DNA of 49,561 nucleotides from an uncultured Clostridium sp. (GCA_946402315.1 CAMIWC010000009.1:1-49561), one strand, 5' to 3'; counted from the first letter of the stretch, positions 34,796-43,754 are shown. Notes: generated by a model not told the origin, from the sequence alone. Made by a program: numbers and translations.

Positions 34796-34807
34796 GTCTA
34801 AACCCTC

Positions 34808-34999
34808 CTATCTTATTGCATTTTTTAATCTGTTAGTATCAGCTTTTGATAAGCTACTAGCAGTTCTTTTCTTTCTATTATAATTCATATTCTTTTTTCC
34901 AGTATTGTGTCTGTGTCCTGGTGCACCTATTGTTATACTTCCACTTTGTCTAACATTTAATACTTTCTTTAACCCTTTATGTGTTTTAATTTTAGGCAT
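34808..34999 (-). CDS. rpmI: 50S ribosomal protein L35
   Basis: 63 residues, the family length. MPKIKTHKGLKK start, GHRHNTGKK and KKRTASSLS-type motifs. Sits between infC and rplT in the standard order. GGAGGAAG ribosome site upstream. Confidence 0.97.
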   Translation of the reverse strand: MPKIKTHKGLKKVLNVRQSGSITIGAPGHRHNTGKKNMNYNRKKRTASSLSKADTNRLKNAIR

Positions 35000-35017
35000 A
35001 ATTCTTCCTCCTTATTT

Positions 35018-35542
35018 TTATTTCTTTGGTGCTAAAAGCATATTCATACTACGTCCATCAAGTTTTGGCATTTGTTCTATTTCTGCAAGGTCATTTAATC
35101 TAGCTGAGAAATCCATAAGTACATCTTTTCCTAAATCTGTATGAGCCATTTGACGTCCTTTAAAACGGATACTAAGTTTAATCTTATCTCCTTTTTCAAG
35201 GTACTTAGTAACTTGTCTTAATTTAGTCTCAATGTCTCCAATATCAATAGTTGGTGATAATCTAAACTCTTTAACTTCGACAATATTAGCTTTTTGTCTC
35301 TTTAAAGCGTCTTTTTCCTTCTTGTTTTTTTCATATTTGTACTTATTGTAATCCATTATTTTGCATACAGGTGGATTACCATTTGGATTTATAAGAACTA
35401 AATCCAATCCTGCGTAATTAGCTAATGTTAAAGCATCACTAGTAGGCTTAACACCAACTTGTTCTCCATTTGGGCCAATAACTAAAACTTGACTTAATTT
35501 AATTTGTTCATTAATTAACAAATTATTTTTAGAACTTGCTAT
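35018..35542 (-). CDS. infC: Translation initiation factor IF-3, ATA start codon
   Basis: 174 residues. The N-domain (LLINEQI...VLVIGPNGEQ) and C-domain (KEFRLSPTIDIGDIETKL; MPKLDGRSMNMLLAPKK) are typical. An in-frame ATG lies at 35557, but the Shine-Dalgarno GGAGGTG begins within it, so it cannot be the start. The first codon at proper spacing (8 bases after GGAGG) is ATA at 35540-35542, giving the normal N-terminus (I/M)ASSKNN. Rare AUU/AUA-type starts let IF-3 control its own synthesis. First gene of the infC-rpmI-rplT-rpsB-tsf run. Confidence 0.93.
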   Translation of the reverse strand: MASSKNNLLINEQIKLSQVLVIGPNGEQVGVKPTSDALTLANYAGLDLVLINPNGNPPVCKIMDYNKYKYEKNKKEKDALKRQKANIVEVKEFRLSPTIDIGDIETKLRQVTKYLEKGDKIKLSIRFKGRQMAHTDLGKDVLMDFSARLNDLAEIEQMPKLDGRSMNMLLAPKK

Positions 35543-35560
35543 AAAAAACACCTCCATTAA

Positions 35561-35591
35561 ATAATAAAAAGTAGGTACTTGTACCTACTTT
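35561..35591 (-). terminator. infC leader attenuator terminator
   Basis: A 10-bp stem (AAAGTAGGTA/TACCTACTTT) with a 4-base loop and a TTTTTATTAT run on the minus strand, before the infC ribosome site. An upstream leader segment can pair with its 5' arm. Confidence 0.85.
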
Positions 35592-35592
35592 A

Positions 35593-35696
35593 ATCCCACA
35601 AAAAACAATATAAATAATTATTCTCTTTGGCATTTACCCATCGCTAATCTGCGATCAGGTGGATGTAGGTACATCTCTTTCCTTTTCATATTTACA
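35593..35696 (-). promoter_or_regulatory. infC-rpmI-rplT leader (candidate L20-type autoregulatory leader)
   Basis: Between promoter and attenuator the minus strand holds two hairpins: GATGTA/TACATC and ATCGC/GCGAT. The segment TGTACCTAC (about 35664-35672) is perfectly complementary over nine bases to the 5' arm of the terminator (GTAGGTACA), giving a clear antiterminator. L20 leaders in Bacillota control this operon in the same place. I cannot confirm the L20-binding fold without a structure search. Confidence 0.7.
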
Positions 35697-35702
35697 GGAA
35701 TA

Positions 35703-35730
35703 ATTATATCATAAAACATTATATTGTCAA
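35703..35730 (-). promoter_or_regulatory. Promoter of the infC operon
   Basis: TTGACA (35725-35730), a 16-base spacer and TATAAT (35703-35708) with extended TGA. Confidence 0.88.
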
Positions 35731-35733
35731 CAA

Positions 35734-36027
35734 TTATTTGCTTTTCTTCTTAGTTGTAGTTTTTTTCTTTTTCTTTTTATTCTTCATTTCATCTTTTTCT
35801 TTTTGGTTTTCTTCACTTAGATTAATAGGAATTCTTTCTCTTACTTTAGCAAGTACTACATTTAATACAAAGAATACTAAAGCTACAAAGACAAATCCAT
35901 AATTCCAAGTAACGTAATATATTATAACAAATAGTATAGTTAAAAATGCAAATAGCATTACTAACCATCTAAGTAATTTTCTCTTTTGATAATTCTTATA
36001 ATTTTCTTCATTAGTTAATTTATTCAT
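35734..36027 (-). CDS. Small Lys-rich membrane protein
   Basis: 97 residues. Two membrane helices (about 20-38 and 44-61), then a highly basic C-terminus ending in Lys/Thr runs. Such tails often bind nucleic acid or acidic lipids, but no function is known. It follows the tail-anchored unknown by 9 bases and ends just before the infC promoter; no hairpin terminator was seen between. Confidence 0.7.
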   Translation of the reverse strand: MNKLTNEENYKNYQKRKLLRWLVMLFAFLTILFVIIYYVTWNYGFVFVALVFFVLNVVLAKVRERIPINLSEENQKEKDEMKNKKKKKKTTTKKKSK

Positions 36028-36036
36028 ATATAACTC

Positions 36037-37341
36037 CTATGCTGATAAGACAACAAATGATACTAGTACAATAAATAAGACAAATATTACAAGTAAGACA
36101 GTTATTTCGATAAACGCAGCTTTATCTACTGGTTCTTCTCCAATTTTCTTTACTTTATTTATTGTAGTAGGTCTCTTTTTATTAATATCACCTATAATAA
36201 ATGATACATCTGATTTAGTATATCCGACTAATTTTAAAGTAGAATTATTATTACTTTCCATTAACATAGATATTTCTGTTTCTGTTGTTCTAATATCTTC
36301 AGTTGAATCAGGGTTAGTAGATACAAAGCTATTAATAATTAAAGGAAGAACTTCATTATCAAAGTTTTGACCTCTTTTAAAGATTATTTCTCGATCTAAT
36401 TCACCATTACTTTTTAGAAGTACTACTCTCTTATCTAAACTATCTTCTGGAATTAATATTTCTACTTCATCATGATTACGATTAGGACTAGTTTCTATAA
36501 AATCAATTATTCTAGCTACTTCTAAATCATTATTTAGATTTATATAAGTTCTAGTAAACTCTTCATCTGTATAAGTAACATCATCTTTACTTAGAGGTTC
36601 TGCTATTTCATATAATCCATAATCATTTTTTCTCTTAGATTTAAATCCTAATTTTTGAGCATATTCTTCATAACCTAAAGATCCATCTGATAATACATAA
36701 CTGGTTTTAGTATCAGTTGTAATACCAAGAGTAAGATCATTAGCTCTAATATAGAAATCATTATTAATAATATATCTTATTCTTTCTAATTCTTCAGGTA
36801 ATTCATTAGTATTAGGAATACCTATAGATTCACTTATTAAATCAAATACTGTTATTAATCGATCATTATATTCTTCTAATGATAAATCTCCTGGAAGAAT
36901 ATTAATATTAAAATATTCTTCTGCTTTAGAATGGATTCTTCTAAATTCTAGTTCTAATCCATCTAATTCAAACATATTATTAATAATACTAATTAAAAAT
37001 TTTTTAGATACATCTTCAAACTTAAATGATACAGATTTACCACCAGCTGGATTATTATAAACGTATATATCTAATCCTAGATTTAAGCAATACTCCTCTA
37101 CTAATTTCATTACTTCTTTTGGACTTCTTCCAGTATGAGGAGTTATAGGATCAGTTACTATTTCAATTTCTCCACTACTAACTTTATCTATATATTTTCC
37201 TGCTTCATCAATAAAACCTAGAAATTGTGTTGAATCTACTTCTGTTAAAGGAAGTCTTTCAATAAATCTTTCTAGTTCATTAACACTTATTTTATGACTT
37301 TGCATTAATTCTAATACTTTACTGATATCTTGTTCTACCAT
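36037..37341 (-). CDS. Tail-anchored protein of unknown function
   Basis: 434 residues from the ATG at 37341, chosen because GAGGGTG lies just upstream; a longer frame to 37368 runs into the preceding gene. The protein is soluble, mostly acidic and mixed alpha/beta, with one hydrophobic helix at the very end (about 412-432), so it likely hangs from the membrane facing the cytosol. Some local features (PHTGRSPKEVM near 75) do not point to a known family. It overlaps the DUF1294 gene by 7 bases. Confidence 0.7.
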   Translation of the reverse strand: MVEQDISKVLELMQSHKISVNELERFIERLPLTEVDSTQFLGFIDEAGKYIDKVSSGEIEIVTDPITPHTGRSPKEVMKLVEEYCLNLGLDIYVYNNPAGGKSVSFKFEDVSKKFLISIINNMFELDGLELEFRRIHSKAEEYFNINILPGDLSLEEYNDRLITVFDLISESIGIPNTNELPEELERIRYIINNDFYIRANDLTLGITTDTKTSYVLSDGSLGYEEYAQKLGFKSKRKNDYGLYEIAEPLSKDDVTYTDEEFTRTYINLNNDLEVARIIDFIETSPNRNHDEVEILIPEDSLDKRVVLLKSNGELDREIIFKRGQNFDNEVLPLIINSFVSTNPDSTEDIRTTETEISMLMESNNNSTLKLVGYTKSDVSFIIGDINKKRPTTINKVKKIGEEPVDKAAFIEITVLLVIFVLFIVLVSFVVLSA

Positions 37342-37598
37342 AACACCCTCGCAATTATTACAATCCAAATAATTAAAATAATATAAATAGGAATATTGAA
37401 TACTTTTTTCTTAGTTTTATGTCTTATTAAATGCATACCTAAAACGAATCCAAATACTCCACCTATTAAAGAGATAAGTATAAGTAATTTTTCACTTATA
37501 CGATATTTATTCTTAATAGCGAAATACTTATCTAATATACATAAAATAAAACCAATAATATTTACAACTAACAAGTACTCTAATAACATATGTTTCAT
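37335..37598 (-). CDS. DUF1294 membrane protein
   Basis: 87 residues with three membrane helices. Family marks: CILDKYFAIKNKYRISEKLL, then GGVFGFVLGMHLIRHKTKK. Function of DUF1294 is unknown. First gene of a three-gene operon with an extended -10 20 bases upstream. Confidence 0.9.
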   Translation of the reverse strand: MKHMLLEYLLVVNIIGFILCILDKYFAIKNKYRISEKLLILISLIGGVFGFVLGMHLIRHKTKKKVFNIPIYIILIIWIVIIARVLW

Positions 37599-37617
37599 TG
37601 TTTCCTATCCTATATAC

Positions 37618-37626
37618 ATTATATCA
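37618..37626 (-). promoter_or_regulatory. Extended -10 promoter element (DUF1294 operon)
   Basis: TGATATAAT on the minus strand, 20 bases before the start at 37598. Confidence 0.6.
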
Positions 37627-37644
37627 TAATTTTATTTAATCAAA

Positions 37645-37670
37645 TAAAAAAAACTATATATTTATAGTTT
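37645..37670 (-). terminator. Terminator after the YtxH gene
   Basis: AAACTATA/TATAGTTT with a 4-base loop (37651-37670) and a T8 run on the minus strand. Confidence 0.85.
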
Positions 37671-38093
37671 TTATTTATCTTCTTCTACTTCTAGTTTTTT
37701 AAGAACTTCTTTAGTAACTTTAATAGCACTATTTCTTACTTCTTTAGCAACTGTATTAACTACTGGTGTTGCTTTTTCTTTAGTAATTTCTATAAGTTCA
37801 TCAGTCTTTACTTTTAATTCTCCAGCTTTATCAATTGCTAGTTCTTTTACTTTTTCGGAATTTAAATCTTGAATAGTAGCTTTAATCTCTTCTATCTTTT
37901 CTAAAATAGCTTCTTGTACTTCTTCTACATCTAAGTTTTTTGCTTTTTCAGTTAATTCATTTAATTTAGCTTTTAATTCTCTTTGAGTTTCTTTACCACT
38001 TTTAGGAGCAAATAGAATACCCATTCCAGCACCTATTCCAAATCCTAAAATAAATTTACCTAAATTACTTTTCTTTTTACTCATCAAAATCAT
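37671..38093 (-). CDS. YtxH-domain protein
   Basis: 140 residues. The YtxH start KFILGFGIGAGMGILFAPKSGKETQ gives one membrane helix with a typical Gly-rich face, then an amphipathic helical tail. YtxH proteins are general-stress, membrane-associated proteins of unclear role. The likely start is the fourth-codon ATG (MSKKKSNL) at 38084; both starts have weak ribosome sites. It overlaps the DUF948 gene's 3' end, a pairing common in Bacillota. Confidence 0.88.
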   Translation of the reverse strand: MILMSKKKSNLGKFILGFGIGAGMGILFAPKSGKETQRELKAKLNELTEKAKNLDVEEVQEAILEKIEEIKATIQDLNSEKVKELAIDKAGELKVKTDELIEITKEKATPVVNTVAKEVRNSAIKVTKEVLKKLEVEEDK

Positions 38094-38343
38094 CTTCTTT
38101 CTTAAATTTTCTTAGTACTTTTCTAAATTTCTTACTTACTCCATATCTAAAGTTAGACACATTATCAGTAACCTTTTCAACTAATTCAAAAGCTCCATCT
38201 AAAGATTCTAATTTTCTATTAACATCTTTAAGAGCTCTGTTAGTTTGATCTAAGATCTTAATAAGTTTTACCCCAACTATTATGAATACTATTATAAGAA
38301 ATATTAGAAATACTTCTAATACTATATTTAATACTGGCCCCAT
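38077..38343 (-). CDS. DUF948 membrane protein
   Basis: 88 residues. One N-terminal membrane helix (about 7-29), then a coiled helical tail with basic end. Pattern (LIKILDQTNRALKDVNRKLESLD) fits DUF948, often found next to YtxH. Likely a partner of the downstream YtxH protein. Confidence 0.85.
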   Translation of the reverse strand: MGPVLNIVLEVFLIFLIIVFIIVGVKLIKILDQTNRALKDVNRKLESLDGAFELVEKVTDNVSNFRYGVSKKFRKVLRKFKKEDDFDE

Positions 38344-38351
38344 AAATCCTC

Positions 38352-38936
38352 CTATTCTTTAACTAATTCATATTTAGCATTTACTATATTATTATCGTCT
38401 ATATTATTTAAGAATAAATAATTTGTAATTATATTAATAATTGAATAAAAGAATATAAATAAACCTAATATAATATTTATATTTAATATTTCTCTAGTAG
38501 GATTTAAAAGTACTACTATACCAATTAGAAACATTATAATTGAACAGAATAAACTTAATCCAAAATTCTTGTTTCTTTGTTTAGCTAATAAATTAACGTA
38601 TTTAAGTTTTAAGAAAGGGAAAGCTACCATTATAATTCCAAAAGTAACTTGTAGTCCATCCTTTATAAGAGTTGGTTTAATAAATAGTATTAAAGCAATT
38701 ATAAAAGAAATACTCATATATATTAAACTAATATCAAATTTCTTTTTCTTATCTTCTCTAGTAATAAATTTATATAATCCAAATACACCTATAACTGCTA
38801 GAATAATACCTAAAAATGTAGATATAAAAGTTACAGTAGATTCTGGTTTATAAAATAAATATACACCAAAGATTATAAATAATACTGAACCTATAACATT
38901 AGCAAAAAATATATTTCTTAATTCATTTTTACTCAT
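38352..38936 (-). CDS. DUF308/HdeD-like membrane protein
   Basis: 194 residues, six membrane helices in pairs. The repeated ...VLFIIFGVYLFYKPESTV and PTREILNINIILGLFIF-like units match the HdeD/DUF308 fold. Role unknown (HdeD is linked to acid stress in enterobacteria). Lies between the degenerate phosphoglycerate-mutase-like gene and the DUF948-YtxH pair. Confidence 0.82.
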   Translation of the reverse strand: MSKNELRNIFFANVIGSVLFIIFGVYLFYKPESTVTFISTFLGIILAVIGVFGLYKFITREDKKKKFDISLIYMSISFIIALILFIKPTLIKDGLQVTFGIIMVAFPFLKLKYVNLLAKQRNKNFGLSLFCSIIMFLIGIVVLLNPTREILNINIILGLFIFFYSIINIITNYLFLNNIDDNNIVNAKYELVKE

Positions 38937-38945
38937 AGTACACCT

Positions 38946-40523
38946 CTATTTCATAAAGTTTGAATAGTACCACCAAGCTAGATATGCAATTGTACCTATA
39001 ACAATTACAATAATTAACGTCTTATTATTCTTTTTACCTTTTAAGATCATCATTGTTTTAGCTGTAGTATCTCCCATTAAATATAATAATGTTTTAGAGA
39101 TATTAGATATAGAATCTGTAAGTAATAAAGCAGTATTCTTACTATATACATCATCTACTACTATATATGGTACTTTGTTAGCATAATTAAGTAAATGTTC
39201 TTCATTATCTACCATAACACTTTCTTTTATACCATATAAAGAAGTAAAGATAAGCATATGATGATTCTTATATGTATGTTCATACACTTTTCTCAAAGCT
39301 TTATCCATTTGAGTAAAGTTATATTTTAATTTTTCAATATCGCCCTTTTGGTAATCATTCATTAAATTATAATCAATAATAATAGTATCATTAGTACCAT
39401 TAGCAATTTCATTTAATAAGATTTGAGTCATTTCAGCAAAATAATCGTTATTTATTTTAACTGATTTAGTATTCAAGAATGGACTTACTTCATTTCTATT
39501 ACCATTAAGAACACTATTAATATAAGTTGCACGTGTAGAATCAGCTATTAATGTAACTTTTTTATTTAACTTTTCTAAATGTTTAGTAAAGTAATCATCT
39601 GGAATATCATACTCATAAGCATGAGCAAGAGTACCTTTTTCATTAATAGGTAATAATGAAGTTATCTTAATATTAGTAGGATTATCATCTGTAGTATATA
39701 GTTGTTTTGGATTAACAATAATACTTAGATATCTACTAATAGGCATATATGCATAGTTAAAGATAAAGATACTATCATTATTTTCAAATAATACTCTTCT
39801 CTTTGTTAAGAATGGTGCAATATTTTCATCAGCTACACCATTTTTATAACGAGTATCAAATAATGATTGCCAATCAGCCCAAGTTTCACTTACTGAAGTA
39901 GTAGATATTTTATATAACTTAGATAAATTAGATATTGGTGCAGAATCACTAACGAAGTCTACTCCAACGATTAAAGATATATTTACATTCTCATACCCAG
40001 CTATATTTCTAGTAATTTGTTTAATAGATTCTTTGGCTGTTTGAAGTCCTTTTTCACTATTGTATCCACAAAATAAATGAATACATACTTCTTTAACTTC
40101 TTTCTTTAAACATTCTTTTACAAAAGCATTTAATTGATCTCCTGTAGAATAAGAGAACTTATCTCCAATCATAAAGAAGATATGCATTTTAGATTTATTT
40201 TTAGCAGCGAAATCTATACTTTCAATCATAACATCATCAATAAAATTATTCTCTGATATTCTTTTATCCATACTATGTACAGCTAAATCAATGTATCCTC
40301 CATGAGAGAAACATTGATATCCAAATTGATATGTACTACATTGATTTGGTAAGAAACCACATTCACGTCCAGACGATAACATACTACCATACATATATTC
40401 TTGACTTAGTTTTATAACATTAGGAGTTAGATTATCTCCTAAACTATAAGAATTAGCTGCTTCGATTCCAAAACCATTGGCTAAAAATAATATTGTTTTC
40501 TTTCCATCCATGCTTTTGTCCAC
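38946..40523 (-). CDS. Tail-anchored, degenerate phosphoglycerate mutase-like protein
   Basis: 525 residues. The overall run follows cofactor-independent phosphoglycerate mutase (alkaline phosphatase superfamily): ILFLANGFGIEAANSYSLG, TPNVIKLS, SGRECGFLPNQ, VCIHLFCGYNSEKGLQTA. Key sites differ: the nucleophile Ser segment (GNSEVGH) reads STYQFGY, the DGRD motif reads GYNS, and the late TADHG motif reads TSLYG. A membrane helix at about 503-520 ends the protein. A pseudo-enzyme tethered at the membrane is the best reading. It lies 9 bases upstream of DUF308 and downstream of folD. Confidence 0.75.
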   Translation of the reverse strand: MDKSMDGKKTILFLANGFGIEAANSYSLGDNLTPNVIKLSQEYMYGSMLSSGRECGFLPNQCSTYQFGYQCFSHGGYIDLAVHSMDKRISENNFIDDVMIESIDFAAKNKSKMHIFFMIGDKFSYSTGDQLNAFVKECLKKEVKEVCIHLFCGYNSEKGLQTAKESIKQITRNIAGYENVNISLIVGVDFVSDSAPISNLSKLYKISTTSVSETWADWQSLFDTRYKNGVADENIAPFLTKRRVLFENNDSIFIFNYAYMPISRYLSIIVNPKQLYTTDDNPTNIKITSLLPINEKGTLAHAYEYDIPDDYFTKHLEKLNKKVTLIADSTRATYINSVLNGNRNEVSPFLNTKSVKINNDYFAEMTQILLNEIANGTNDTIIIDYNLMNDYQKGDIEKLKYNFTQMDKALRKVYEHTYKNHHMLIFTSLYGIKESVMVDNEEHLLNYANKVPYIVVDDVYSKNTALLLTDSISNISKTLLYLMGDTTAKTMMILKGKKNNKTLIIVIVIGTIAYLAWWYYSNFMK

Positions 40524-40554
40524 CTTTCCATTCTAATTATATTTTAATTTATAT

Positions 40555-41400
40555 TTAATTATAATTCAATTCTTTTTGAAGTTTATAAGCAATAATAACA
40601 TTTTTCATAAGAGATGAAACTGTCATTCTACCTACTCCATTAGGGACTGGAGTAATATAAGAAGTTTTATCTTTTACTTCATCAAAATCTACATCTCCAA
40701 CTAACTTTTCATTAACATAGTTTGTACCAACGTCAATAACGATTGATCCATCTTTTACCATATTGGCTTTTATAAACTTAGGAATACCTACTCCAACTAC
40801 TAGAACATCTGCTTGTCTTGTAATACTTCCTAAATTAACTGTTTTAGAATGTGTTACTGTTACAGTAGCATTTCTCTTTAACATACAAGCAATTAATGGT
40901 TTACCAATCAAAGTAGATCTACCTACTAAAACTACATGTTTACCTTCAAGATTAATATTATATTTATCAATAATATCCATTACTCCTAAAGCAGTACATG
41001 GTACTAAACAACGTTTATTATCAAATAATAATCCTGTATTTAAAGTAGTAAGACCATCTACATCTTTTAATGGATCTATTCTATCAATAATTTTTTCACT
41101 ATCTAAATGATTTGGAAGAGGTAATTGAACCATTATTCCATTAACAGTAGGATTATCATTTAATTCTTCTATTTTAGAAATAATTACATCTTCAGTAACG
41201 TCTTCTTCATAATTAATATGAATTATTTCTATTCCTATTTTAGACCCAACTATTTTCTTTTGTTCAATGTATTTATTACTAGGTCCATCATGACCTACTT
41301 GGATAATTACTAATCTAGGTTTGGAACTTAATTCTTCTACTTCTCGTTTTAAATTATCAATTACTTCTAATTGTAAACTTTTACCATCCATTATAACCAT
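40555..41400 (-). CDS. folD: Methylenetetrahydrofolate dehydrogenase/cyclohydrolase
   Basis: 281 residues. Catalytic Lys region SNKYIEQKKIVGSKIGI, PLKDVDGLTTLN, VGRSTLIGKPL and TPVPNGVGRMTV (family GGVGPMT). It interconverts one-carbon folates using NADP. Starts one base after yfcE-like stop with GAAGGTG as ribosome site. Confidence 0.95.
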   Translation of the reverse strand: MVIMDGKSLQLEVIDNLKREVEELSSKPRLVIIQVGHDGPSNKYIEQKKIVGSKIGIEIIHINYEEDVTEDVIISKIEELNDNPTVNGIMVQLPLPNHLDSEKIIDRIDPLKDVDGLTTLNTGLLFDNKRCLVPCTALGVMDIIDKYNINLEGKHVVLVGRSTLIGKPLIACMLKRNATVTVTHSKTVNLGSITRQADVLVVGVGIPKFIKANMVKDGSIVIDVGTNYVNEKLVGDVDFDEVKDKTSYITPVPNGVGRMTVSSLMKNVIIAYKLQKELNYN

Positions 41401-41925
41401 CTAATCACCTTCTAACTTTAATGCATCAATTAAATTGTTATCTATATCATACAAATAAAAAGTATGATTATCATATATTATATACGTTCCGTCTGTATTG
41501 TCACGTGATAATGATATACTTCCTGGATTTATATAATATTTATTATCTTCTTTTAAAAGAAGTCCTCTATGAGTATGTCCTTGTATAAGTACCTCATTCT
41601 CTTTTAAAAATGAATGATTACTTCTATTATATTTATTACCATGAGTTAAGTAAAAATTATAATTATCTACTGCTACTTTAAAATAATCATCTATTAGATT
41701 AAATCTTAGTCTACCATAGATTAAAGTATCATTATTACCTCGCATACAAATTATATTAGAAGCAACACTATTAAGTAAGTCTTCTACTTCTTCATAATCC
41801 CATCCAGGAGAAAAGAGATCTCCTAAGCAAAAGATAAAATTACACTTTTCTTTTCTATATATGTCTAATACTTTTTTTAGATTCTTACTATAACCATGAA
41901 TATCAGAAATTATTAGTATTTTCAT
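41401..41925 (-). CDS. YfcE/MJ0936-type metallophosphoesterase
   Basis: 174 residues. Motifs ISDIHGY, CLGDLFSPG, GNNDT, THGNKY and GHTHRG bind two metals. The family hydrolyses phosphodiesters such as bis-p-nitrophenyl phosphate; the natural substrate is unknown. Lies between the acyl ligase and folD in one operon. Confidence 0.9.
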   Translation of the reverse strand: MKILIISDIHGYSKNLKKVLDIYRKEKCNFIFCLGDLFSPGWDYEEVEDLLNSVASNIICMRGNNDTLIYGRLRFNLIDDYFKVAVDNYNFYLTHGNKYNRSNHSFLKENEVLIQGHTHRGLLLKEDNKYYINPGSISLSRDNTDGTYIIYDNHTFYLYDIDNNLIDALKLEGD

Positions 41926-41943
41926 ATGTGCAAAAAGAGAAGA

Positions 41944-43704
41944 CTATTCTTCTCCTTCATATGGATCGTCTCCGTTATCATCATCTTGTAATTTTTTAAA
42001 GTCAATCTTTCCTAAAAGAGTTTTAGGTAACGATTTACGATATACATATTTATATGGGCACTCATAATGAGCTAAATTCTTCTTACAATAGTTCTTAATA
42101 TCATTCTTAGTAAAGATACTAGGATGATATCCATCTTTTAAAACTATGAAAGCTTTACCTACTTCCATTTTATATTTATGAGGCATTCCTACTACTGTAC
42201 ATTGAAGAACTGCTGGATGAGACTCTATTACCTCTTCTACATGTTGTGGATAAACATTATACCCGCTACTAATAATCATTCTTTTAATTCTTTGATCATA
42301 GAATAAGAATCCATCTTCATCCATATGTCCCATATCTCCAGTATGAAGCCAAATATGTCCATCTTTATGAATTTGAAGCATTTCATTAGTTTCTTCTTCA
42401 TTATTTAAGTACCCCATCATAACAGTAGGTCCACAAATACATATTTCACCTTTTTCATTAGGTTTTACTTCTTTACGTGTTACAGGATCTATTATTTGCA
42501 TATAGTTGTGTAAGAAAGGTATTCCTATACTTCCTTTTTTATGCACTTCTTTATAATCACATGATACAGCACTCATAGCTTCAGTCATTCCATATCCTTG
42601 AGCTATTTCTATTTCGCAACCATGATCTTTTAAATAATTATTAATTCTTTCTTCTAAAGCAGGATTTAAGCTATCTCCACCAGAAACAATGTACTTAATA
42701 CAAGATAAATCCAAGTTTTTAACTTTATTTGTATTAAGTAATGCTTCAAATAAAGTAGGTACTCCCATAACTACATTAGGATGATGCTTATTAAGTAAAA
42801 CATCAAACTTCTTCGCATCAAAAGTAGGAAGAAGTATTGTAGATACTCCTAGAGCATAAGCAGTATGCATAGTAACACCTATTCCAAATCCATGGAAGAT
42901 TGGCATAATAGTAAGACATTTATCTCCTACCCTTAATCTCTTTAAGAATGTTTCTCCTTGAATAATTAATGCAGCAAAACTTCTATTACTATTAACTATT
43001 CCTTTAGGTTTACCAGTAGTACCTCCACTATGAAGGATAACTGCTGGTGAATCGCCATCAGTTTTAGGATCTGGAATTAAGATATTATTACCATACTTTC
43101 TTAAGAACTTACTCCATTTTATATATTTATTATTATATTTAGGATTTTTATATTTATGTTTCTTAGTAAAGAAATATCCAATCTTCATATAAAGAGGCAT
43201 AGAGTCTGATGCACAAACACATATTATCTTCTTTAAAGAGGTTTCATTTTCTATATTTGAAACTTTTTCATAATCTAGGTCAATTGTAACTAAATACTCA
43301 CTATTACCTTCATTAATATAATTTCTTATTTCTACTTCACCAGAAAGAGGATGAATCATACTAGCTACTGCACCTATTTTGTTAATAGCATACACTGCCG
43401 TAATAGCTTCAGGAGTATTAGGCATACATATAGAAACTATATCCCCTTTTCTTACTCCAATGTTATAGAATGCTGCACTAGTTTTATCTATCTTTTTAAT
43501 AAATTTTCTATATTTTATTACTTTTCCATAGTAATTTATTGCTGGTAGATCAGAAAACTTTTCGCAAGCAGATTCTATTTCTTCATACATAGTATTATTA
43601 GGAATCTTTTTATTTAATTCTTCTTCTGTAAAATATTTTTCCCATCTTCCCTTTAATTTTTTCTCTTTATTTCCAAATGGTAATCTTATAAAAGGTATAT
43701 TCAC
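41944..43704 (-). CDS. AMP-forming acyl-CoA synthetase/ligase
   Basis: 586 residues. ANL-superfamily signatures: LHSGGTTGKPKGI, GYGMTEA, WLHTGDMGHMDEDGFL and a C-terminal Lys in LPKTLLGKIDF. The N-terminal cap is full length. It activates a carboxylic acid as acyl-AMP and probably forms a CoA thioester. Substrate unknown; no beta-oxidation genes are near, so phospholipid or exogenous fatty-acid use is possible. Heads the operon down to YtxH. Confidence 0.9.
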   Translation of the reverse strand: MNIPFIRLPFGNKEKKLKGRWEKYFTEEELNKKIPNNTMYEEIESACEKFSDLPAINYYGKVIKYRKFIKKIDKTSAAFYNIGVRKGDIVSICMPNTPEAITAVYAINKIGAVASMIHPLSGEVEIRNYINEGNSEYLVTIDLDYEKVSNIENETSLKKIICVCASDSMPLYMKIGYFFTKKHKYKNPKYNNKYIKWSKFLRKYGNNILIPDPKTDGDSPAVILHSGGTTGKPKGIVNSNRSFAALIIQGETFLKRLRVGDKCLTIMPIFHGFGIGVTMHTAYALGVSTILLPTFDAKKFDVLLNKHHPNVVMGVPTLFEALLNTNKVKNLDLSCIKYIVSGGDSLNPALEERINNYLKDHGCEIEIAQGYGMTEAMSAVSCDYKEVHKKGSIGIPFLHNYMQIIDPVTRKEVKPNEKGEICICGPTVMMGYLNNEEETNEMLQIHKDGHIWLHTGDMGHMDEDGFLFYDQRIKRMIISSGYNVYPQHVEEVIESHPAVLQCTVVGMPHKYKMEVGKAFIVLKDGYHPSIFTKNDIKNYCKKNLAHYECPYKYVYRKSLPKTLLGKIDFKKLQDDDNGDDPYEGEE

Positions 43705-43754
43705 CTTAAATCACCTCACACTATTCAAACTATAATTAGTATATCATTATTTAG

